A stretch of DNA of 7,427 nt. Source: Pseudomonadota bacterium (GTDB lineage: Bacteria > Pseudomonadota > Gammaproteobacteria > Burkholderiales > Burkholderiaceae_C). The notes under the pieces are model-generated. The model saw only the letters and a list, made by a program, of their open reading frames with translations. It ran no database searches and was not told where the DNA came from. Numbering within the stretch: position 1 is the first letter of the stretch; every line of letters starts with the position of its first letter. This document shows, piece by piece, positions 1-5,344 of this stretch. Both the position numbers and the translations under genes were made by a program. The stretch is taken from assembly GCA_021798395.1 (NCBI GenBank), contig JAJZHS010000119.1, positions 1-7,427 on the forward strand, given 5' to 3'.

Positions 1-402
1 GCCGTGTCCGCGAATCGCAGGCGAGCCGAAGCGCGCCATCAAACCGACCACCAGCGCGCCGACCACGGGGACCGCGACCACCCAGGCGCCCAGGGCGTTG
101 TGCGCCGGATGCGCGGTGGCCCAGCTCAAGCGGCCGGAGAACGCGAGGTTGCCGATCAGCGCGATCAGCGCGAGCAGCGCGCGCGCGACCAGCGCCGCGG
201 CGACGCCGACGGCCAGCGCCAGCAGCGCGAGCACCACGCTGCGCCCGCGCAGGCTTCCCGGCGCGCCGGCGATGCGCGCCGACTCGAGCAGCGGCGCGAG
301 CGACGGTGTGATCGGCAGCGGATCGGCGTGGGGATGCGCCTGGGGGAATGGGAATGGGTGGGCGCGCGCGGGCGCGCCGGCGCGGGGGGCAGCGTCGGAC
401 AT
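1..402 (-). CDS. ClC-family chloride channel/transporter, N-terminal part (cut by window edge)
   Basis: The minus strand is open from an ATG at 402-400 to the window edge, giving 134 codons with no stop. The first 50 or so residues are a Pro/Ala/His-rich cytoplasmic tail. A long hydrophobic stretch follows (about residues 55-88), and a second segment (about 104-124) contains VVAVPVVGALVVGLMARFG. The fragment ends in GSPAIRGHG. In the voltage-gated chloride channel family, this helix pair followed by a Gly-rich loop leads into the anion selectivity motif GxGIP. Here GHG is the last thing visible, so the window ends inside that motif, with His where E. coli ClC has Ser. A ClC protein is a membrane homodimer that moves chloride or exchanges it for protons. 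The start has no clear Shine-Dalgarno sequence, but no other ATG/GTG/TTG start fits, as the frame upstream runs back into the preceding gene's end without one. It lies 68 bp after the GGDEF/EAL gene on the same strand. The rest of the channel is outside the window. Confidence 0.85.
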   Translation of the reverse strand, partial: MSDAAPRAGAPARAHPFPFPQAHPHADPLPITPSLAPLLESARIAGAPGSLRGRSVVLALLALAVGVAAALVARALLALIALIGNLAFSGRLSWATAHPAHNALGAWVVAVPVVGALVVGLMARFGSPAIRGHG

Positions 403-470
403 CGGCGCAGCGTAAGAACGCGCGCCGGAATCAGATGTGTCAACGTGTAGCGCCCCAGCGGCGCGCAGGG

Positions 471-3400
471 CTACGCGTCGATGTCGCGCTTCCCGGCGCC
501 GGACTCCGGCGCGCGCCGCAGCGCCCCACCAGCCGCGGCTTTGCCGGCGGCGACGCGATCCGCCAGCCAGCGGGCCAGCTGGCGCGAAGCCTGATGCGCC
601 TCGAAGCCGCGGCCGTGCACCTGCGCGTGCCACCGCGCCGCTTCGCTGTCGCCCAGCCCTTGCGCGAGCAGGAAGCCGTGCAAGGGGCACTGGGCGATGG
701 GCAGCGGATGCAACCCGCCGCCCACTTCGGTGTACTGCCATTGATACGCCAGGGCACCGAGGTCGGTGCGCAGCGCGATCGCACCGGTGGCGATCGGCAG
801 GCGAAAGCCGTCGACCCACGGCTTGACGGCCGATTGCGGCATGGGCCGGGCCAGCGCGTAGCCCTGGCCGAACTGGGCGCCGAGCACCGCCGCCGCCTCC
901 AGGTGCGCGACGGTCTCGAGTCCTTCGACGATCGTGCTCTTGCCGAGAGCGCGCACGAGCTGGATCAAGGTTCCGAACAGCGTCGTGTTCGGCAGCGGAC
1001 TGGCTTCCAGCTGCCGGGGCAGGTTCTGGTCGATCTTGATCGCGTCGAAGCTCATGCTCGACAGCCGGTGGACGTTGCTGTAGCCGCTGCCGAAGTCGTC
1101 CATGGCGATGCCCACGCCACGCGCGCGCAAGCGTTCCAGGCCGCTGCTTTGCGCGTCGTCGTCGGCCAGTTGCACTTCGAGCAGTTCGAGGGTGAGGCGC
1201 TGCGCCGCGATCCCGTGCGCGCTCAGCGCTTCGTCGAGCCAATCGGCGCATTGCGGGTCGTTGAGCACCGACGGCGGCAGGTTCAGCGACACGGCGAGCG
1301 CCAGCCCCTGCGCGTCCCAAGCGCGCAGGGCGCCGAGGCATTGCTGCAGCCCTTCGCGGAACACGCGCGCGAGTTCGTTGTCGCCGAGCAGCGGAATGAA
1401 CGCTCCGGGCGCGACGATCCGGCCGTCGTGCGTGCGCAAGCGGGCCAGCGCCTCGACCTTGGCGACCGCTCCGGTGTGCAGGTCGACGATGGGCTGGTAG
1501 TACATCTCGAGCCCGCCCGAAAACAGCCGGTCGCGATACGCGTGCGCCAACTCCTGGCCGACGACGAGGTTGCGTGCCGCGCTGCACCGCGACCAGACGG
1601 TCTCCATGCGCCGCTGCACGCCGAGGGCCCACTGTTGCATCCAGGGCGAGGCGAATTGGCAGGGGTGCCTGCCGTAGATCGTCAGCACCCCCTCGACGTG
1701 CCCGTCCTGGTCGACGAACGGCACGGCGACGCTCGACTGGATTGCAGCGCTGCGCGCCATGTCGTGCCAGCCGCGCATGGCCGGGTCCCGCATCTGCAGG
1801 TCGCTGCCGTAGGCGTCGATGCGGTGCAGCGACTGCGTGCGCCAGGCGATCGACGTTCCGGTCTGCCCGCTGGGCGAAGTCGGATCGATCGACGAGCGCA
1901 GGTCGCCGGTGCCGAGCCGTTCCGCCAGCACCGGGTCCGACACTCCGGCGCTGTGTTCGAGCACCATGTCGCCGCGCGCCGACAGGCGGTTCAGCGTCAC
2001 CATCGCCACCCCCGGGAGCCGGACCAGGGCGGACAGTTCGGTGCCTATCGCGTCGGTCCAGAGCGCGCCGTACGCCGGGCGCTCGCGCGACAGCACCGAC
2101 AAATACGCCTGGTGGATCTGTTCGATGGCCGAAACCTGCTGCTGCAGGTCGTCGCGCATGCGCGCTTCGATGACCTTGAACAGGCGGTAGCGTCGACTCG
2201 GCACGAGCTTCTCGGAAGCCAGCCGGCGATCGAGAACGTCGCGAAACAGTTCGGACGCGTTGACGAGCATGGCCGCGTTCACGCCGACCAGCGCGTGGAC
2301 CTGGCCGACGCCGCGCGCGGCGTCGAGCAGATCCGGGCGCTTGAGCGACGGACTGACGAGGGCTGCAAGGTGCGCCGCTTGCCTGTGCTTGAGGTGCTGC
2401 CGCGCCCCGGCGTCGAGCGCCCGCAGGATCGCGCTGGCCACGGCGTCGTCTTCCACGGCGCGGTCGAACGCATCGAGGAACGGCGCGACGATCTGCGGCA
2501 ACATCGGCGTCACGTCGTCCAGGCGGCGCGCGGCCTCGGCTCCGTAGGCGTCGACCGGAACGTCGACCTCGAGCGCCACGACCTTGCTCACCCCCAGTTG
2601 CCACCAGCTCGTGCGCTCGCCTTTGCGCCGCTTGGTCTGATACATCGCCGCGTCGGCCACGCGCAGCAAGGCGTCGGCGTCGCGCGCGTCGAACGGGTAG
2701 CGCGCAACGCCCATCGTCAGCTCGACCGACACGGCACGGCCGTCGTCGAGCGCGAACGGGGTATCGACGGCCTGGTGCAGACGCTGCACCAGCGATTGAA
2801 GTTCGGCGAAGGACGACGCGGCGTCGGCGCCGTGCAGCACGACCACGAACTCGTCGCCGGACACCCTGGCGAGCAGGTCCCGGCCCCGCATCGCGCTGCG
2901 CAGGCGGCGCCCCAGTTCCTTGAGCAACTGGTCGCCGGCAGCGTGGCCATGGGCGTCGTTGATCATCTTGAAATCGTCGACGTCCAGATAGCCGACGACC
3001 AGCGGAGTGCCGCGCGCCTGAGCGTGCGCGAGCGCTTCCCGCAGCTGACGGTTGAGGCCGACCCGGTTCGGCAGCCCGGTCACTTCGTCGATCGCGATCC
3101 TGTCGGCGGCTTTGACGCGCAGATAGGAGATTTCGAGGAACAGACGCTCGGTCTTGCGCGCGGCCATGACCAGATACAGCGCGTAGATCGTCGCCATCAC
3201 GCCCAGCATGCGCATGGCGGGCACCGGATCCGTCAGCAGCCGCGCGACCATCGCGGTCATGATCGGCACCACGAACAAGCTCGCCGACAGCGCGTCGGAC
3301 GCGAGTTCGCTGGCCCCGGCGCCGCAGATCGCGCTGATGACGACGGCCAGCCGCAACTGATTGAAATCGGCGGACGGATAGAGCAGCAACGGCAGCGCGG

Positions 3401-3803
3401 CCCAGGTCAGCGCGGTGGCGAACACGCCGGCGCGCAGGTAGCGCAGGTAACCGCGCAGCGACGCGTCCGACGCCGCGCCGCGCGCTTTGTACCAGGCGGC
3501 CACCCGCACGACGTGGACCAGGCCGAGCAGGCTCAGCCAGGCGGCGAGCCTGGCCAGGGCGATTTCGGGGTAGAGCAGCCAGGCCGTCATGCCTGCGGCG
3601 AGATAGCTGGACACCAGCGCCAGCGGAATGGACTCCAGCAGCAGCCGGGCGCGATCGCGCAGCACCTGCGCGTCGGACAGCTTGAACGCACGCAGGTCGC
3701 CCGGCGGGGTGACGTCGCGCGCGTCCCCGGGCCGCGCGCGGGCCGGCGCGTCGGCGTCAGGCTCCGGGGCCGCTGCTCGGTCTTCCGCGCTCGGATTCGG
3801 CAT
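471..3803 (-). CDS. Membrane-bound GGDEF/EAL cyclic-di-GMP enzyme with internal globin-like and GAF sensor domains
   Basis: A protein of about 1110 residues predicted to make and break cyclic-di-GMP at the inner membrane. Residue numbers count from a GTG at 3815; the ATG at 3803 is residue 5. Neither start has a clear Shine-Dalgarno sequence, and I prefer the ATG. Domains in order: a Pro/Ala-rich tail (1-45); six hydrophobic segments (about 58-219); GGDEF (about 240-405) with TGLPNR at 246, LDVDDFK with metal-ligand candidate D278, an intact product-inhibition site RGRD (310-313) and the signature as SGDEF (319-323); an all-helical globin-coupled-sensor-like domain (about 430-570) with VGQVHALVG, candidate proximal haem ligand H507; GAF (about 580-745, AIQSSVAVPFVDQDG); EAL (about 756-1000) keeping E788, N845, E877, DDFGSG (D906, D907), K927, E964 and Q984; and an extension with C1043 and HxxxH (1063-1067). 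Both catalytic domains look competent, although the first signature Gly is Ser. It starts about 40 bp after the secreted-protein gene, so co-transcription is likely. Domain assignments for GGDEF and EAL are firm, GAF good, globin moderate. Confidence 0.95.
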   Translation of the reverse strand: MPNPSAEDRAAAPEPDADAPARARPGDARDVTPPGDLRAFKLSDAQVLRDRARLLLESIPLALVSSYLAAGMTAWLLYPEIALARLAAWLSLLGLVHVVRVAAWYKARGAASDASLRGYLRYLRAGVFATALTWAALPLLLYPSADFNQLRLAVVISAICGAGASELASDALSASLFVVPIMTAMVARLLTDPVPAMRMLGVMATIYALYLVMAARKTERLFLEISYLRVKAADRIAIDEVTGLPNRVGLNRQLREALAHAQARGTPLVVGYLDVDDFKMINDAHGHAAGDQLLKELGRRLRSAMRGRDLLARVSGDEFVVVLHGADAASSFAELQSLVQRLHQAVDTPFALDDGRAVSVELTMGVARYPFDARDADALLRVADAAMYQTKRRKGERTSWWQLGVSKVVALEVDVPVDAYGAEAARRLDDVTPMLPQIVAPFLDAFDRAVEDDAVASAILRALDAGARQHLKHRQAAHLAALVSPSLKRPDLLDAARGVGQVHALVGVNAAMLVNASELFRDVLDRRLASEKLVPSRRYRLFKVIEARMRDDLQQQVSAIEQIHQAYLSVLSRERPAYGALWTDAIGTELSALVRLPGVAMVTLNRLSARGDMVLEHSAGVSDPVLAERLGTGDLRSSIDPTSPSGQTGTSIAWRTQSLHRIDAYGSDLQMRDPAMRGWHDMARSAAIQSSVAVPFVDQDGHVEGVLTIYGRHPCQFASPWMQQWALGVQRRMETVWSRCSAARNLVVGQELAHAYRDRLFSGGLEMYYQPIVDLHTGAVAKVEALARLRTHDGRIVAPGAFIPLLGDNELARVFREGLQQCLGALRAWDAQGLALAVSLNLPPSVLNDPQCADWLDEALSAHGIAAQRLTLELLEVQLADDDAQSSGLERLRARGVGIAMDDFGSGYSNVHRLSSMSFDAIKIDQNLPRQLEASPLPNTTLFGTLIQLVRALGKSTIVEGLETVAHLEAAAVLGAQFGQGYALARPMPQSAVKPWVDGFRLPIATGAIALRTDLGALAYQWQYTEVGGGLHPLPIAQCPLHGFLLAQGLGDSEAARWHAQVHGRGFEAHQASRQLARWLADRVAAGKAAAGGALRRAPESGAGKRDIDA

Positions 3804-3843
3804 GGTGCGTCGCACGAAGCACGCGGCGCGTGCTCGATCCGCG

Positions 3844-4395
3844 TCAGTCCGCGTCGAACGAGACGGATTCGCGCTTGGTCAGGATGCACCCGCCGGGAAC
3901 GTCGTTCAGGATCACGGTGATCGACGCATCGCTGGCCGGCGAGGCGAAATAGACCTTGCCGCCGTCGCCGTTCGCGTCCGACGACTCGATCGACCACTGC
4001 GGCGCCACGAAGCCATCCTTCGCCATCGCCGTGCTGCAATATCCTGCCGACACCGCCTGGGTGTAGACATAACTGCCGCGACATTTGTTGCCGACGTGTT
4101 CCAGCAAGGCCGACCCGACCCTGCTGTAATTATTCTTGTCGCCGGCCACGACAAAATCGACCGTGATCGGCCTGGAGTCGGTATCGACCTTGTTCCACTG
4201 ATAGTTGACCCGATCCGCACGGCCCTCCTTCAGAAAATCGATGACCTTCGCCATCGCGGTCGCGCACGACGGCGCGCCGACGTCGACGAACTTTTGCTGC
4301 ACGTCCAGCGTGTCCTTCGGCGCGACCCCCGCGTGGGCCGCCAGCGTGGTCGCCGAGACAATGCAGGCGGAAGCGAGCACATGCATGATTCGCAT
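3844..4395 (-). CDS. Small secreted protein with four cysteines, function unknown
   Basis: A 183-residue protein I do not recognise. It opens with a typical Sec signal peptide: MRIMHVLASACIVSATTLAAHA, with a probable cut after AHA at residue 22. The mature protein has cysteines at 44, 105, 120 and 170, which suits two disulfides in the periplasm or outside the cell. The strings SCATAMAK (43-50) and YCSTAMAKDG (119-128) resemble each other, so the protein may contain a degenerate internal repeat of a cysteine-centred element. The ATG at 4395 is chosen because AAGGA sits 6 nt upstream (4402-4406), and because upstream translation in this frame is non-protein-like and the signal peptide begins exactly here. 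It is the first gene of a minus-strand run leading into the GGDEF/EAL gene. Its codon use is less GC-biased than its neighbours (for example AAT AAT TAC at about 4124-4132), which could mean recent acquisition or relaxed constraint. Confidence 0.85.
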   Translation of the reverse strand: MRIMHVLASACIVSATTLAAHAGVAPKDTLDVQQKFVDVGAPSCATAMAKVIDFLKEGRADRVNYQWNKVDTDSRPITVDFVVAGDKNNYSRVGSALLEHVGNKCRGSYVYTQAVSAGYCSTAMAKDGFVAPQWSIESSDANGDGGKVYFASPASDASITVILNDVPGGCILTKRESVSFDAD

Positions 4396-4535
4396 TATTT
4401 TTCCTTGATTTGTTTCATGGCTTATTGAAAACCTGCGCTGCGGTGTTGCAAAACGACCGAGGCCGCGGGTCTGCAAAATCGTACACCGAAGTGCGTCCGG
4501 CCTAAGCCTGAATTCAGCGGCGCGGGCGAGAATGG
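4396..4535. promoter_or_regulatory. Divergent intergenic region between secreted-protein and membrane-protein genes
   Basis: These 140 bp separate two divergently oriented genes and should carry a promoter for each. The part next to the secreted-protein gene is A/T-rich compared with the rest of the window. I could not find a convincing -35/-10 pair on either strand. Visible sequence elements are two direct copies of TGCAAAA 25 bp apart (4447-4453 and 4472-4478) and a perfect 10-bp palindrome CTGAATTCAG (4508-4517). Whether either is a regulator site is unknown. Confidence 0.4.
4402..4406 (-). promoter_or_regulatory. Shine-Dalgarno sequence for the secreted-protein gene
   Basis: The minus strand reads AAGGA followed by 6 nt and the ATG at 4395-4393. 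It lies in an unusually A/T-rich patch (about 4394-4430). This site decides the start of the secreted protein against longer in-frame readings that extend upstream. Confidence 0.8.
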
Positions 4536-4862
4536 ATGCGGTCCCGTCGCCCACGCATCCCGATGCCCCACACCAGTCGCGACCTCGCCGGCCACATCCT
4601 CCCCACCTCGGCAACGATGGTCGGCGTGTGCATGACGGTCGTGTCGATCATCCAGTTGCTCCACCTCGGCCATTTCGCGACGCTGGTCGACCGCTTCCTC
4701 GCGCTCGACAGCCTGCTGTTCCTGCTCAGCGCGCTGCTGTCGTACCTGTCGCTGCGCCGGCGCCCGGCCGCGGCGCTCGAAGCCCGCGCCGACCTGGCGT
4801 TCATGACCGGCCTGACCATCATGGCGCTGTGCAGCGTGGCGCTCGCGTTCTCGCTGATCTGA
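4536..4862 (+). CDS. Small three-helix integral membrane protein, function unknown
   Basis: A 108-residue protein with three predicted transmembrane helices at about residues 24-45 (ATMVGVCMTVVSIIQLLHLG), 56-73 (LDSLLFLLSALLSYLSL) and 87-108 (LAFMTGLTIMALCSVALAF). A basic loop (LRRR) follows helix 2, so that loop is probably cytoplasmic by the positive-inside rule. The sequence resembles conserved small hypothetical membrane proteins I have seen in proteobacteria, but I cannot name a family or role. Two starts are possible. The ATG at 4536 has a minimal GAG 5 nt upstream. The ATG at 4563 gives a 99-residue form without the Arg-rich MRSRRPRI extension and may be the natural start, though it has no ribosome site. 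The gene ends at TGA 4860-4862, directly before a tandem repeat, with no recognisable terminator. Confidence 0.75.
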   Translation: MRSRRPRIPMPHTSRDLAGHILPTSATMVGVCMTVVSIIQLLHLGHFATLVDRFLALDSLLFLLSALLSYLSLRRRPAAALEARADLAFMTGLTIMALCSVALAFSLI

Positions 4863-4870
4863 TGCGCGGC

Positions 4871-4900
4871 GCGCCCTCCCGCGCCCTCCCGCGCCCTCCC
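4871..4900. repeat. Tandem repeat, 10-bp unit GCGCCCTCCC, 3 copies
   Basis: Three exact head-to-tail copies (4871-4880, 4881-4890, 4891-4900) start eight bases after the stop codon of the membrane-protein gene. They are followed by GCGC, the start of a fourth copy. The opposite strand is G-rich (GGGAGGGCGC). Confidence 0.95.
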
Positions 4901-4904
4901 GCGC

Positions 4905-4934
4905 GCGATCTGCCGCGATCTGCCGCGATCTGCC
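4905..4934. repeat. Tandem repeat, 10-bp unit GCGATCTGCC, 3 copies
   Basis: Three exact copies (4905-4914, 4915-4924, 4925-4934) begin four bases after the previous array. The unit sequence differs, but the period is again exactly 10 bp. The array ends about 40 bp upstream of the predicted promoter -35 element, so it could influence promoter activity or be a regulator site spaced by one helical turn. That role is inference. Confidence 0.95.
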
Positions 4935-4974
4935 CCGGCACGCCGTGCGCCGAACGCCCGGACTTGGCGCGGCT

Positions 4975-5003
4975 TTGAACTGCACCTGGTTTTCTGCTAT
5001 GGT
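4975..5003 (+). promoter_or_regulatory. Predicted sigma-70 promoter (extended -10) for the glucosylglycerol operon
   Basis: TTGAAC (4975-4980) is followed by an exact 17-bp spacer and TATGGT (4998-5003). The -10 hexamer is preceded by TGC, the extended -10 motif. Each hexamer matches 4 of 6 consensus bases and the spacer is optimal. Transcription would begin near 5010, where a short dyad CACC-GTTC-GGTG (5010-5021) is found. It is the best promoter-like sequence in the window and lies about 240 bp upstream of the first small ORF, so the mRNA would have a long leader. Confidence 0.6.
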
Positions 5004-5104
5004 CGGCTGCACCGTTCGGTGATCCGCGCTTGCGTGCGCCGAGTTCACCGTGCCTCGTCGTAGCGACCCGCTTCGCCCCCGGGACGGAGTCTGGCTCCCG
5101 AACA

Positions 5105-5164
5105 GGGGCCAGGATGGGCCAGGATGGGCCAGAAGGGGCCAGAAGGGGCTAGGAGGGGCCAGGG
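5105..5164 (+). repeat. Degenerate 10-bp tandem repeat, G-rich (AGGATGGGCC-type), about 6 copies
   Basis: Units in order are a partial AGGGGCC (5104-5110), AGGATGGGCC twice (5111-5130), AGAAGGGGCC (5131-5140), AGAAGGGGCT (5141-5150), AGGAGGGGCC (5151-5160) and a partial AGGG. The plus strand carries seven runs of three or more G separated by 3-7 nt, which fits a G-quadruplex-forming pattern. It would lie in the transcribed leader if the promoter at 4975-5003 is right. Confidence 0.9.
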
Positions 5165-5181
5165 TCATCCCGGTCCCTTGC

Positions 5182-5200
5182 ATCTGGGCTGCGCCCAGAT
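5182..5200 (+). other. Perfect hairpin 1 in the operon leader
   Basis: ATCTGGGC (5182-5189), loop TGC, GCCCAGAT (5193-5200): an 8-bp perfect stem with a 3-nt loop. No T-run follows, so it is not a standard intrinsic terminator. Only 4 nt separate it from the next hairpin. Confidence 0.75.
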
Positions 5201-5204
5201 CCGA

Positions 5205-5226
5205 AGCCGCGTCGCGTGACGCGGCT
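5205..5226 (+). other. Perfect hairpin 2 in the operon leader
   Basis: AGCCGCGTC (5205-5213), loop GCGT, GACGCGGCT (5218-5226): a 9-bp perfect GC-rich stem. It ends 16 nt before the ATG of the first small ORF and just before that ORF's weak AGGG (5229-5232), so it could affect ribosome access. No T-run follows. Confidence 0.75.
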
Positions 5227-5242
5227 CCAGGGTTCGACCTGC

Positions 5243-5344
5243 ATGCCAGGACGTATCCGCCAAGTCGTCGTGGTCGCCGTTTCCGCGACCATCCTGTTCA
5301 TCGGGCGTGCTGCGCGCGCCCACGACTTCGGAGATACCTCGTGA
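5243..5344 (+). CDS. Predicted 33-residue signal-peptide-like small protein
   Basis: ATG at 5243 to TGA at 5342-5344. The product begins MPGRIRQ, then has a strong hydrophobic core VVVVAVSATILFIG and a classic signal-peptidase pattern RAARA before HDFGDTS. Translated as written, this is nearly all signal peptide, with only about 7 residues beyond a possible cut; uncut, it would be a single-pass membrane peptide. A weak AGGG lies 10 nt upstream. Its stop overlaps the GTG start of the next ORF as GTGA (5341-5344). About 72% of its codons end in G or C by my count, lower than in the phosphatase gene downstream. It could be a regulatory leader peptide, a small membrane protein, or the remnant of a longer secreted protein whose 3' part has been lost. 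I do not recognise homologues. Confidence 0.4.
   Translation: MPGRIRQVVVVAVSATILFIGRAARAHDFGDTS
5330..5333 (+). promoter_or_regulatory. Shine-Dalgarno sequence for the 36-residue ORF
   Basis: GGAG with a 7-nt gap to GTG 5341. It lies inside the coding sequence of the preceding 33-residue ORF. It is the main evidence that the second small ORF is translated. Confidence 0.5.

Noticed and set aside
438..443. A perfect TTGACA (minus strand) upstream of the ClC gene, as a promoter -35 element.
   Set aside because: No acceptable -10 hexamer is found at 16-18 bp spacing; the sequence there is GC-rich (CGTTCT and similar). A single hexamer is weak evidence.
450..464. GCGCC-CCAGC-GGCGC stem just after the GGDEF/EAL stop, as a terminator.
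   Set aside because: The stem is only 5 bp and no T-run follows on the minus strand. In such GC-rich DNA a stem of this size is expected by chance.
348..3920. A plus-strand open frame of 1190 codons covering the whole GGDEF/EAL gene.
   Set aside because: It is antisense to a gene with clear catalytic motifs. Its product is rich in Arg, His, Gln and Asp with no recognisable domain, as expected from the complement of high-GC codons.
4422..5183. Minus-strand open frame of 253 codons across the membrane-protein gene and the repeats.
   Set aside because: It runs through three tandem repeats and a promoter, and its composition is Arg/Gln/Glu-rich without a fold; the plus-strand three-helix protein explains the region better.
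5050..5340. Upstream extension of the 36-residue ORF to a GTG at 5050, giving 133 residues.
   Set aside because: The 10-bp repeat array would be inside it, where each copy change shifts the frame. The translation is Arg-rich and lacks hydrophobic core residues, and the GGAG before 5341 marks a better start.
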